From: a virus
IMG/VR virus record: IMGVR_UViG_3300036770_008715
Location: 62,001 to 126,000 of that record
Reading direction: 5' to 3' (one strand)
DNA length: 64,000 bases
Below, in pieces: positions 44,578-54,384 of this stretch (its first letter is position 1; each line of letters begins with the position of its first letter). Position numbers and translations under genes: made by a program. The notes beneath the pieces were generated by a model that saw only the letters and a list, made by a program, of their open reading frames with translations, did no database searches and was not told where the DNA came from.

Positions 44578-46422
44578 TTAGAACGAAAATACCATTCTGA
44601 TTTGTTCGGTTTGATTTACATTCCTAATAATAGGCAATCTATTCTCAATATATAGCGTATCCCCAGAGAAGATATCTATTTCTGGGTTTGTCACAGAAAG
44701 AATAGCGCCAGCTGCAGCACTAGAAGCTCCTTTTAACTCAGATCCAATAGCATTAGATATGTCACCATCAACATTAATAATGTATAACAAGTTCTGAGAA
44801 ACGTCAAACGATGCAACCGTTCCAGTTAAAGTTGCATTTTCTAGCGAATTTCCAATATAAACAGTCTCGTCGTTGGAATAGTTCGAGCTACCTGGATCTG
44901 AAACATTAATTTTATAGGATGAGATATATGTTTCTCCAGAAGAAAATATGCCATTAGCAAACAATGGATCCCTTATTAACGAAATCTGTCTAAAATCGAA
45001 ATTGCCGCCATACGCAGCTCCAGAAACTGGAATTTTATTATCATCTGTATTTAGTTCAACAGAAATCATAAATGTGTAGCATCCAAGTTCTTTTGCTGGA
45101 TTAGAACCATGTCCACCAGGAGGCCCAATTACAACATCAAATGAAGCTGATGTTCCTTCAGCTAATTGGAATGGGTCGGATATTGTAACGTTGGCTTTCG
45201 TATAATCTCGACCGCCAGATAATATGTTTAATTCAGTTATTTGTCCAGATTCAACTTGAGCAGTAGCAGTAGCACCAGTACCATCTCCAGTTATGGTGAC
45301 AATTGGATATGACGCATTATTTCCACTTTGACCGTTTAGGTAATATCCTGATCCTTGGTTCGTAACGTCAATAACATCAATCCTACCATCAACAGAAGAA
45401 CCTAAAACTGAATTATCAGTTACAACAGGCATCCATTTGGAGGTGAAGAATTTTTGTTTTAGTCCATATGGTATAGTATAGAGATACTTCCATTTATAAA
45501 GATCTCCAGTTTCAATATATGGATCTTCTGGTAGCTGACCGTCAATATCAATTGTTGGTTCTATTGTAGAAACAATCAGATTATCATTTTGGTCTTTTGG
45601 GGTATACAAACATTTAAATACTTGATCTCTACTATTTCTTGCAAAGAAATTATTTGCAAACAGAGGATACCTGTTAACTAGTTTTATTGTTTGGCCTTCA
45701 GTTTGAGAAGTTGAAATTTTAGTGTTTACAACAAAAGCATAATTCCCTTTAACTTCCACAACTTCTTTTTGTTCTCCAGAAATCGAAACAACTACCCCAA
45801 CATCAACATTTCCCAGAAAAAGTCCAGCTGTATTCTTGACTATTCTGTTATTTGAGACTGCAATAATTGTATTAGATATACCAGAAAATATAAAATTAGA
45901 ATTTACAGTTAGATTGGTATTATCTGTAATGGTAACTACTGATCTTGTTTGATTATTTACTGTAACTAAATCACCAATTAATAATGCTGTAGTAAATGTA
46001 GTGTCAACTCCACTAACAGTCGAAGACCCCGAAGTCACATTAACTGTGCCAGAAATAGTTACATTTGAATTGGCAATAGAATTGCCTATAAAAATTTCTT
46101 TTTCGTGTTCGAACATTTCTAAGTGGTCGTTATATTGTTCATAAACTAAACCAGAAACCCAATCGTTCCTAGGAACAACTAATGCAATATCTGATGGTGC
46201 AACTTTTTTCAAAACCATCATATTTCTTCTAGATTCATCGATATAGTTGGTTGATAGAAATACTTCTCCAACTTCTTCTTGAGTTTCAGAAGATGCGTTG
46301 TCACCCCAAAACAATGGCCTACCAATAGAAACGTAAGTATTCGATCCAACAGTTAAAATAGAATTCTTCATAAACTGAACAATTTCATATTTTAGTAAGT
46401 TGGTTTTATTAAATTTCATCAT
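44578..46422 (-). CDS. 8: Baseplate wedge protein gp8, enlarged
   Basis: 614 residues; T4 gp8 is 334. N-terminal gp8-like features include YVSIGRPLFWGDNASSETQE, IDESRRNMMVLKKVAPSDIA and VVPRNDWVSGLVYEQYNDHL. A GDLVTVNNQTRSVVTI-type insert lies near residues 118-180 and a GSGYYLNGQSGN and NILSGGRDYTKANVTI repeat pair near residues 355-430. In T4, gp8 dimers link gp6, gp7 and gp10 in the wedge. A second Met directly follows the first, so the start may be one codon later. It lies 4 bases from gp7. Confidence 0.85.
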   Translation of the reverse strand: MMKFNKTNLLKYEIVQFMKNSILTVGSNTYVSIGRPLFWGDNASSETQEEVGEVFLSTNYIDESRRNMMVLKKVAPSDIALVVPRNDWVSGLVYEQYNDHLEMFEHEKEIFIGNSIANSNVTISGTVNVTSGSSTVSGVDTTFTTALLIGDLVTVNNQTRSVVTITDNTNLTVNSNFIFSGISNTIIAVSNNRIVKNTAGLFLGNVDVGVVVSISGEQKEVVEVKGNYAFVVNTKISTSQTEGQTIKLVNRYPLFANNFFARNSRDQVFKCLYTPKDQNDNLIVSTIEPTIDIDGQLPEDPYIETGDLYKWKYLYTIPYGLKQKFFTSKWMPVVTDNSVLGSSVDGRIDVIDVTNQGSGYYLNGQSGNNASYPIVTITGDGTGATATAQVESGQITELNILSGGRDYTKANVTISDPFQLAEGTSASFDVVIGPPGGHGSNPAKELGCYTFMISVELNTDDNKIPVSGAAYGGNFDFRQISLIRDPLFANGIFSSGETYISSYKINVSDPGSSNYSNDETVYIGNSLENATLTGTVASFDVSQNLLYIINVDGDISNAIGSELKGASSAAAGAILSVTNPEIDIFSGDTLYIENRLPIIRNVNQTEQIRMVFSF

Positions 46423-46426
46423 TTAT

Positions 46427-49400
46427 TTAACTCGTTAAAATAATTGAGTATGGATAGTCTTTAGTATCGTATTTCGGAACAACGAAATAAACCAAATTAG
46501 ATATTGTATTTGTTGCAACGAAATCAATATTAGTTGTAATTGTCGATTGGTCAATTGCAATAACATTTGCATCAACTACATTCAACCTTTTATATAAAAA
46601 TTCTCCATTTGAAGTTGTTGTAAATGCCGTATTGACTATCAATGCAGTCCCGTTCACATTAACTACAGTCCTATATTGATTATTTATCATAATAACATCA
46701 TCTTTTTTAACCACCACATTCAGCACAACTGTACCTCTAGCATTAGCAATAGATGATCCTGAAACTATGTTCATAGACAAATTCCCACCAGTCACCTGTA
46801 ATTGTCTCGGAAACTCATTAATTGAGGCTACATTAATTTTTATAGTGTCTCCAACAGAAACGGAATTAGCAACAATATCTTGATTATCTGATACGCTTAG
46901 TGCGGTGGTCTGTAGTTTATCAATCCACTGTGAAGTTGTAGTATATGAGAATGGTGCGTTAGTCTCAGCATAATTAGTTTCTAGTCGAATGATCCTTCTT
47001 ATTTCATTATTAACTGATACTATATCATTAACCTTAAATGCAGTGGCTATCGCATCTCCAGAATTGCGATATAGGTATCTTGTTGCAACAGAACTGTTGG
47101 CTTTAAAATAGGTTGCAAAATTATTCTTAGAACTAAACTCACTGTCAACTATGATATATTCTGGTGACAATATTTGAGTAATTTTTCTCTCTTCGTTATT
47201 AGTATACAATATATCATTAACTGTAAATGTTAGCAGGTTAGAAGAAAGTTTTCTTATCTTAACATTTGTTGAATTTGCAGAAAAATTACTATTAACTGTC
47301 AATTCAGTATTTGATGTGTTTGCAACAACAACTCTAATTTCATTGTTAACCGAAATTAGATCTCCGACTAATATATTATCCAGGAATATTGTATTAACTC
47401 CTGAAACTGTAGCATTTATACTATAAACAGAAACAATACCATTTAATAGCGTGTTTGTAGAAAACACCCGAGTATTTAAATCTGAAACTCTAATTAAACC
47501 AGATCTTGGCTCATATCTACCATAGACATATCCTTCCAATCCAGAGTTAGCGATATTCTGAGATTGAGAGTTAATATATCCTTGGCCAGTCATAATGAAA
47601 TTGCCCTCAACATTCAAGCTGGTAGGACTAGTCACAGCTGTAACAACCTTGGAGAATGATCTGCCTGGTGCTGTTTGATCTATTAGGTTAATCAAATTAC
47701 CAACAAGGTTGGCTGTAAATGTAGTAGAATTGCCAGTAACAACATTAGATAATGCATTGGCAACCTGTATATTTGATGTTGTTGATATTGGAGGAAGTAT
47801 GTATACATATGGATCAATAGCAATACCATCATTTTCAGTATCAACATAAGATATAGTTTTAGACAACATCGATGTGCCAATTGGATGAACTGTATCTTTG
47901 ATTATATTCTCATAATCGACTAAAGATTTTTCAGATTGTATCACATATGAATAATTATGGTATGTTTTGGAATCTTGTATCTTTTTATCTGCGCTCAAGA
48001 AACCATCTGTATTAACATAAAAGCCGTCAAATTTGATTAGTCCATTGAAGAACTCAGCTACAGCTTTAGCCTTACCGTTTCCATAAAATACAGGATTTCC
48101 TAATGTTGCTCCTGCAGGATATTGATCTGGTACAGGAACTGTCGCAGTTGGGCTTATAGTTACTGTTGCGAGATACTGTTCTGTTTCTATGTCATCAGTT
48201 ATAACTGTTTTTCCAACTTTTATTGTATTAAATCTGTCAAAATTTCCTGAGTAATTAAAAGTTCTCAGTAAACCATTCGAAGAATCATATTTCTTAATTA
48301 TTGAGTAGAAAGATGGGAAATCAATATCGCCTTGATAGATATAATTACCTTCTGCTAAGTTCGGTATATCTATTTCTGGGATAGGAATAATCATAATATC
48401 TAATACTTTAAGAGAAACTAGAGGAATAGAAATATAATCATAGCCTCTATTTGTCAATTTTATACTTTTAATTCTACCGATAGCTCCAGTATCAATTGCA
48501 TATTCAACTCCATCATTAAATTCATATGCAGTTAATGTTGCACCAGAACCTCCAGATGTAACTATCGAAATATTTTTATCTATGTAATATCCTTCTCCTC
48601 TGTCAATTATATTTGTTGAAACTATTGTTCCATTAGCCCCCACATTAACATTGCCAACAAACCCATAACCTCTTCCTGTTATTATAATTTGATCTCCGTT
48701 AGCATAACCACTTCCGCCGTTATCGATATAGATGTGGGATATTTTACCATAGTTTTTCACAGATTGTCTTGTTGCAACATAATCTGGATCAGTTCTTGAA
48801 GAACCAATTAACTCAGCTTCCGACCAATAAGTGTCATGATAAGATGATATTTCAACTCTCGGAGTCGATCTAAACCCATAGCCTCCATTTAGAATAGTAA
48901 ATAGTTGCACTCCACCAGTCTCTAAAATCTCGTAATTCAAAGTTTGTTTTATTTGAGAATTTGCATTTGCTGGAACTTCAGCATTAACAACAGAGTTAAC
49001 GTTTATAACTGAACCAACGTTTGGAACAAATAGTTTATTAGTTCCAACTAAAAATCCAGTTGTTGTTAATGCTCTTGTATTTGCAACAGAATATAACACT
49101 ATATTTGTTGCAGTATCTGCAATTAAATTTGTTGTACTTAATATTCTTCCAATAAAATTTGCTGATGATAAAGATACACCGTTGGCATAAACATAATCGC
49201 CTTCAAATAGAGTTAGATTCTGATTTTCCGTAACGTTTAAAACAACGTTTCTATTATTTTGAGTGAATAAAGAATAATTCGTCGCTCCAATACCAACACT
49301 CTTAATATATTCTATTGGCATTTTATCTACAGGCAAATACTCTAAAAATGAAGATTGGCTCGATCCACTAACATTAGCAAGTTCTAGGGCGGAAACTAAT

Positions 49401-50365
49401 ATAGAAGTGCTTAGGTTAGAATTAGGATCATCTACTCCAATAGTTCTTAATACAGTAACAACAGAGTTTGGTTCTGTTCTATACCCGTATCCTGGGAAAT
49501 TTATGTTTATACCTTCAATAGAACCAGAGGTAACATCTTCAACATAAGCAACTGCATCTCTGGCTTGAGGTGTATTATCTAAACCACCAAAAACAACTAT
49601 TGGGTCTCCGACGTTATAGAGCAACCCTCTTCTTTTTTGTTGAGGGTCTGTAATTATATTCGAGTCAACTTTTATATTGGAAAGGGATCCGATAATTTTT
49701 TCTTTAAATGGATTCTCGGCAGTGTATCCCTCGACATTTTGAATTATCAGAAACTCCCCATTAATAAAGTCTTTAACAACGTTAGACACATAGATTTCTA
49801 ATACTTCATTTCCAAAATTTTTGTCTACTGTTTTATTGGCAGATTCAATAACGCAGGTGGCTGTTGAGATCGATCCTTCCCCTTTCAATTTTTCTAGAAG
49901 GTTTGGATCAATATCTTCGTTTTCAGTACTCAGCGTTATTCTAAACGCCAAAGGAAGTTTCCATTTCCCATCTGAAACTTTTAATATTTGTTTTTTGGGG
50001 TAGAACAGCTCGACTTCCTGGTCGAACAATACTCTAAACAACCACTTAACAGATTCCTCACTACCCTTCCTAGCATAAAATTCTCTAGACCTTTTTAAGA
50101 TTTTAACCACATCTAATGCAGTTTTTTCTGGGAAATTTGGCAGAAATTCTTCTTTGAAAAGCCTGATAAATGGATCTAGAGTCTCATCGATATCACGATA
50201 AGAATCCGAATTCATTATATGGAATACAGTATTACCCCCTTCAGGATCTTCAAGCCACTTATAATAATATTCAATAAACAGCTTAAACTGTGGGTGATCT
50301 GCATTAACAAAATCTGGTAATTGCCTTTTTACTAAACTCGATATTGTTTTATGAATTGTACTCAT
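46427..50365 (-). CDS. 7: Baseplate wedge protein gp7-like
   Basis: 1312 residues; T4 gp7 is 1032. The N-terminus (LPDFVNADHPQFKLFIEYYY, KWLEDPEGGN, SREFYARKGSEESVKWLFRV, LFDQEVELFYPKKQILKVSD) matches the opening of gp7 in T4-like aquatic phages. GSGY-type repeats occur around residues 540-620. About residues 865-1250 hold five or six beta modules of the kind VSVNNEIRRIIRL, ISVNNEIRVVVAN and IMINNQYRTVVNV, also seen in gp8. gp7 is the wedge scaffold that binds gp10, gp8 and gp6. It abuts the gp6 gene with no gap. Confidence 0.85.
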   Translation of the reverse strand: MSTIHKTISSLVKRQLPDFVNADHPQFKLFIEYYYKWLEDPEGGNTVFHIMNSDSYRDIDETLDPFIRLFKEEFLPNFPEKTALDVVKILKRSREFYARKGSEESVKWLFRVLFDQEVELFYPKKQILKVSDGKWKLPLAFRITLSTENEDIDPNLLEKLKGEGSISTATCVIESANKTVDKNFGNEVLEIYVSNVVKDFINGEFLIIQNVEGYTAENPFKEKIIGSLSNIKVDSNIITDPQQKRRGLLYNVGDPIVVFGGLDNTPQARDAVAYVEDVTSGSIEGININFPGYGYRTEPNSVVTVLRTIGVDDPNSNLSTSILVSALELANVSGSSQSSFLEYLPVDKMPIEYIKSVGIGATNYSLFTQNNRNVVLNVTENQNLTLFEGDYVYANGVSLSSANFIGRILSTTNLIADTATNIVLYSVANTRALTTTGFLVGTNKLFVPNVGSVINVNSVVNAEVPANANSQIKQTLNYEILETGGVQLFTILNGGYGFRSTPRVEISSYHDTYWSEAELIGSSRTDPDYVATRQSVKNYGKISHIYIDNGGSGYANGDQIIITGRGYGFVGNVNVGANGTIVSTNIIDRGEGYYIDKNISIVTSGGSGATLTAYEFNDGVEYAIDTGAIGRIKSIKLTNRGYDYISIPLVSLKVLDIMIIPIPEIDIPNLAEGNYIYQGDIDFPSFYSIIKKYDSSNGLLRTFNYSGNFDRFNTIKVGKTVITDDIETEQYLATVTISPTATVPVPDQYPAGATLGNPVFYGNGKAKAVAEFFNGLIKFDGFYVNTDGFLSADKKIQDSKTYHNYSYVIQSEKSLVDYENIIKDTVHPIGTSMLSKTISYVDTENDGIAIDPYVYILPPISTTSNIQVANALSNVVTGNSTTFTANLVGNLINLIDQTAPGRSFSKVVTAVTSPTSLNVEGNFIMTGQGYINSQSQNIANSGLEGYVYGRYEPRSGLIRVSDLNTRVFSTNTLLNGIVSVYSINATVSGVNTIFLDNILVGDLISVNNEIRVVVANTSNTELTVNSNFSANSTNVKIRKLSSNLLTFTVNDILYTNNEERKITQILSPEYIIVDSEFSSKNNFATYFKANSSVATRYLYRNSGDAIATAFKVNDIVSVNNEIRRIIRLETNYAETNAPFSYTTTSQWIDKLQTTALSVSDNQDIVANSVSVGDTIKINVASINEFPRQLQVTGGNLSMNIVSGSSIANARGTVVLNVVVKKDDVIMINNQYRTVVNVNGTALIVNTAFTTTSNGEFLYKRLNVVDANVIAIDQSTITTNIDFVATNTISNLVYFVVPKYDTKDYPYSIILTS

Positions 50366-52432
50366 TTAACTTTCCGAGTTACTAACCTGAACTTCAATAG
50401 CAGTAGGATCAGTATTATCTAGGGTTAGAATACAATTCCTTTTTGTTGAGAACGCATTAGTTGCAGGAAAAGACTTTAATGTCATTGTTCCATATGCATC
50501 ATTGACTGAAATTGGTTTAAAGTTCAATAATTCTACTCTACCTTCATCATAGTATATGATTCCAGCTTCATTATTCAATATAGTCTTGATTAAATTACTA
50601 TCATAATAGTATGATCTAATTTTTCCTATTTTACCTTCCATAATTGCTATAGCTCTGGCGCCTACGCCACCGCCGCCAGTAATCGTTACGATTGCAGAAG
50701 TGTACCCAGAACCATTTTTGGTAATTCGAATAGATCTTATTGTCCCATTGACAATAATTGCTGCGGCTTCGGCACCTTCTCCATCGCCATTGATTGTTAT
50801 ATCTGGAATATCAGTATAGCCAGAACCTGGGTTAGTAATTTCAATCGACTCAACGCCAGAGAATGATTGAGGAATTTCTTCTAGATACGATTCGCGTTCA
50901 ATGTTCAAATCATCTAGAAGCACAAAAGATGGCTGACTAGTCAATCTTTGTATTGAAGTTCCACGAAGTAATGGAACATTAAAATCTATAGTATAGTTGG
51001 CAGCCTGACCCAATTTGGGCCTAAACCGTTTTTCAATGAAGACATCAAGTAAATTATTTTGAATTGATGGGTCAGCATCATCAATAGCTCTAATCAATCG
51101 AGATATTTTAAAAGAACCATTGAATGTATTAAAATATTGATTGCTAAAGTTGATTATAGCATTATATACTACTGTTTGGATTTCTCCAGCGGTTCTGCTG
51201 GTTTTCCGTTGGTCATATGTTACAAATGATTTAAACACCAAATAGTTGTAGTCTGCTGGAACGTATTCTGGCGTCACTGTTAATATGCTGATAGGAGAAA
51301 GGACTTCTTCTTTGACATATTCTATTTCAGTTTGAGTGATCTCATAATTTCCGCGAGGTTTGGCTGAAAAGAATATCTTTCCATATTGCGGTGGGTTATT
51401 CTCTTCTCCGCCCCAAACAGTAACAGAATCAAAATAAGGGTAGTTCTTATTTAAAAGTGCAATATAATCATTCTTGGTCACAGCTCTGTTTTGGGCGATG
51501 TATGACTTAGGAGCTACAAATTTGATAGAATCAATGTCCTCTTCTTTTTTACCTGAAAAAGACTCAGACTTAACTGTAATTGTTACAGGAGAACCTGGTT
51601 TGATATTATCAGCTAATCTGAAAGATCTAATGCCATTAGCATCTGTACCAGAAGTCACAATGTATGTGACAATAACAATATTACCGTCAACTAATGCTTT
51701 TCCTATAATATTATCACCAAAATATATCTGGTATTTTCCATTTCTATTCTCTTCAAGATAATAGACGGCAGCATCTGTAGAAACTTGAGTAGATAAATCA
51801 GTTACAAGTTCGAATCTTTCTAGCGTCGCATTTAATGCTGAAGTTTGAACCTGTACCTGAATGGTTGAGGTGTCGATGCCAATATCAGGTAATTCGAATA
51901 CTTGTTTTGCATTTGTGGCTTGATTGAATACAAAGGTATATACCAGTGGTTGCCCTTCTTTAATTATTAAATCTGTAAAATTAAAATATCCTGCTGTGTT
52001 TCTACTCGCCACTCTTTGATCTACGTTAACAAACGTATAATTAATTCCATCTTTTGCTGATGTGGCAAATCGAGTGAATCTAGGTATTGTCATTGCGCTA
52101 TTCGAGCCGCCAGGCACTTCTTGGAAAGAAACATCAACAAGTGCTTGTGATGCCACCCTAGATCTAGGAGTGTATCCAAGAAGTTTTGCATGAGAAACTA
52201 CTGAGGGTCTTGAAATGGCGCTGTCAATAAACATCTCATTAGCCACCATATTTAAATAGTAGCCCATATAATGTGTATTATAAGCCAGTACATCTAATAG
52301 AACAGAAAGCCCTGATCCTTCAAAATTATAGTCAGAAAACTCAGTTTGACTTTGTAGAAACGTCCTTAGATTTTGTTTGATTGTATCAAAATCTAGTTCA
52401 GATACTTTTAATTTAGCATCTATATTTGCCAT
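50366..52432 (-). CDS. 6: Baseplate wedge protein gp6
   Basis: 688 residues; T4 gp6 is 660. N-terminal gp6/gpJ-family features: FEGSGLSVLLDVLAYNTHYM, GYYLNMVANEMFIDSAISRP and HAKLLGYTPRSRVASQALVD. The baseplate wedge gp6 forms the continuous inner ring that changes shape on sheath contraction. Residues about 525-610 hold two GSGY-type beta repeats (SIEITNPGSGYTDIPDITIN, then SIRITKNGSGYTSAIVTITG), absent from classical gp6. It directly follows gp25 with no gap. Confidence 0.88.
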   Translation of the reverse strand: MANIDAKLKVSELDFDTIKQNLRTFLQSQTEFSDYNFEGSGLSVLLDVLAYNTHYMGYYLNMVANEMFIDSAISRPSVVSHAKLLGYTPRSRVASQALVDVSFQEVPGGSNSAMTIPRFTRFATSAKDGINYTFVNVDQRVASRNTAGYFNFTDLIIKEGQPLVYTFVFNQATNAKQVFELPDIGIDTSTIQVQVQTSALNATLERFELVTDLSTQVSTDAAVYYLEENRNGKYQIYFGDNIIGKALVDGNIVIVTYIVTSGTDANGIRSFRLADNIKPGSPVTITVKSESFSGKKEEDIDSIKFVAPKSYIAQNRAVTKNDYIALLNKNYPYFDSVTVWGGEENNPPQYGKIFFSAKPRGNYEITQTEIEYVKEEVLSPISILTVTPEYVPADYNYLVFKSFVTYDQRKTSRTAGEIQTVVYNAIINFSNQYFNTFNGSFKISRLIRAIDDADPSIQNNLLDVFIEKRFRPKLGQAANYTIDFNVPLLRGTSIQRLTSQPSFVLLDDLNIERESYLEEIPQSFSGVESIEITNPGSGYTDIPDITINGDGEGAEAAAIIVNGTIRSIRITKNGSGYTSAIVTITGGGGVGARAIAIMEGKIGKIRSYYYDSNLIKTILNNEAGIIYYDEGRVELLNFKPISVNDAYGTMTLKSFPATNAFSTKRNCILTLDNTDPTAIEVQVSNSES

Positions 52433-52825
52433 TTATCGTACTCTTTGTAAATAGAAACTAACATTTATTGGCTCTGGATCATTTTGAATGAAAAAAGTTA
52501 AAGATACCAGATAAGAATTTCTATCATAGTCTGGCTCGACTTCTATAGCTTCAATTGATACTCTTGGTTCATAATTTTTAATTGTATTCCTAATATCATC
52601 AGCTATAGCATTAGTTGTAAAAGCATCTATCGGCTCAAATAAAAGCCTTCTTAAATTCGATCCAATTTGCGGTTGGAAAGGCCTCTCATAGAAATTAGTA
52701 TATAGAAGGTTTCTAACCGAACCAATTATTGCATTAATATCTTTGTTTTTAGTAACATCACCAGTTACTGGATGTGCAGTAAAATTTAAATCTAAATCTT
52801 TATATGTTCTTTTGGTTATTATCAT
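52433..52825 (-). CDS. 25: Baseplate wedge protein gp25
   Basis: 130 residues, like T4 gp25 (132). Recognised by the fold pattern and the EPR motif near residues 86-88 (IKNYEPRVSIEAIEVEPD), with INAIIGSVRNLLYTNFYERP and QPQIGSNLRRLLFEPIDAFT before it. gp25 joins gp6 and gp53 and contacts the first sheath ring. It overlaps the 520-aa gene by 4 bases (ATGA), and its stop is immediately followed by the start of gp6. Confidence high. Confidence 0.93.
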   Translation of the reverse strand: MIITKRTYKDLDLNFTAHPVTGDVTKNKDINAIIGSVRNLLYTNFYERPFQPQIGSNLRRLLFEPIDAFTTNAIADDIRNTIKNYEPRVSIEAIEVEPDYDRNSYLVSLTFFIQNDPEPINVSFYLQRVR

Positions 52826-54384
52826 TGTAGTTGATTTTTTACCGAGTCATTTAAGGTCAAATCTAATAAAGACTTTGCCTTTGGGTCGTTGTAATTTGCA
52901 GATATTGCAAAAACTGCACTAGCCGATTCGATCTTCTTACTAATTTCCTGTTGGGCTGCAATATCAGCATCTATAGATTCTTGCATAGATTTAGATATTG
53001 TATTTATTGTGTTTGCATAATTTCTTATATACTGATCTTTGGCCTCAATACTTAAAGAATTGAATTCAATACTGTTTAATTTAGATGTCAATTGCGAGAC
53101 ATAATCATTAAGAAACGATGCAGATTCGCTATATAAGCTCCCAGCTTGCATTCTCACATAATCTGTGTTATCATCAGGATAGAACCCAGACATAGTTTTC
53201 GCCGACTCTAAGATCTTTTCTTGTGTGATCAATTCTTTGGATGCTGCAGTTGTTGCTACTTCTAACTTTATTCCATAGATAACTAGATCGGTATTTGGTA
53301 ATGCTGTATTGGCCAATACTTTAACTCTATCGTTCTCGAATTGAGAGGTAAAAGATATGAAAGGGTCTGCAGTATAAATCAAATCGACTTCCCTGGTGTA
53401 CACTCGGGTGTTATCATGGATAACAAAAACCTCAGAGGTTTGATGTTCTACCCCAGCAGATCCTTGTATAAAGTATTTTGCAGATCTAAAGTCTTTGGCT
53501 GAAAAGCTGATAACTGATTGCCAAGTGTTGGGAGTCATATCATAATAGTATAAGGTTTCAGGACCCGATTCTTTACTCTCAGAATAGTCGCTATCAGCAG
53601 AAAGAGTGATACCAGAAATCCTATCAGTATGATCTTTAAATGAGTTGAGCTGCGAAATAGCTCCCGTCAGTCCATCTGCACCACCAAGAGATAACTTCAA
53701 TTGTGTATAGGCATTAGCCAGCTGGGGTTCTGCCGATATGGAAGGCACTGCCGCATCCAAAGCAGAATAATTGTTAACAGCATAATTTGTTAAATTTGTT
53801 TTTGTAGTAGTTATTGTAGATTCTAGAGGATTCTTTGATATCAATGATAGCCCTTGTTGTAGTCCGCCCCCAAAAGAACCAACTTGACTTGCTAAGTCAA
53901 TTAACGAATTGACTCTTCTACTAGAACTATCAACTTCTGTGAATTTAGTATTCAGCCCCGTAAGCCCATCAAATAGATTAGTGTATTGCTGAGAGAGATC
54001 GTTATTTAATGATAGCGAGCTAATAGAACCTAATTGTTCGGTGAGCTGAGTTAATTGGCCGACCTGATCAAATACACTAGAAAAAGCAGAGGCAGTCATG
54101 CCAGCTGATAATGCTGAATTGAATTGCTCAGTAAGATTAGTTAAATCATTAAATAACCTGACATTACCAGCCATTGAAGCTAAAGATGCTGCTTGGCTTG
54201 CGATACTAGCAGCTTCAGAAGCTAATCCTGTTAATTGACTTGCCAATCCAGAAAACCCACCAAACCCAACTTTAATAGCAACTGGTTGCCCACCAACTGT
54301 TGTAGTTGGTACTTGGAATAATGGATTACCACCAATATAGGATAAAATTAATTGTATGCATGCAGATTTCGAAATACCAGCCAT
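52822..54384 (-). CDS. Unrecognised baseplate/hub-region structural protein
   Basis: 520 residues. The N-terminal stretch (LASQLTGLASEAASIASQAA) and onward to about residue 240 is Ala/Ser-rich and helical. Residues about 265-375 are a beta domain (ETLYYYDMTPNTWQSVISFS, SAKYFIQGSAG, TREVDLIYTADPF, NTDLVIYGIKLEVAT). The C-terminal 140 residues are helical again. The start lies in gp5 overlap (TAATG) and its end overlaps gp25. Position between spike and wedge suggests a baseplate or spike-tip role, but I recognise no family. The beta part resembles small domains of DUF-type structural proteins. Confidence 0.6.
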   Translation of the reverse strand: MAGISKSACIQLILSYIGGNPLFQVPTTTVGGQPVAIKVGFGGFSGLASQLTGLASEAASIASQAASLASMAGNVRLFNDLTNLTEQFNSALSAGMTASAFSSVFDQVGQLTQLTEQLGSISSLSLNNDLSQQYTNLFDGLTGLNTKFTEVDSSSRRVNSLIDLASQVGSFGGGLQQGLSLISKNPLESTITTTKTNLTNYAVNNYSALDAAVPSISAEPQLANAYTQLKLSLGGADGLTGAISQLNSFKDHTDRISGITLSADSDYSESKESGPETLYYYDMTPNTWQSVISFSAKDFRSAKYFIQGSAGVEHQTSEVFVIHDNTRVYTREVDLIYTADPFISFTSQFENDRVKVLANTALPNTDLVIYGIKLEVATTAASKELITQEKILESAKTMSGFYPDDNTDYVRMQAGSLYSESASFLNDYVSQLTSKLNSIEFNSLSIEAKDQYIRNYANTINTISKSMQESIDADIAAQQEISKKIESASAVFAISANYNDPKAKSLLDLTLNDSVKNQLQ

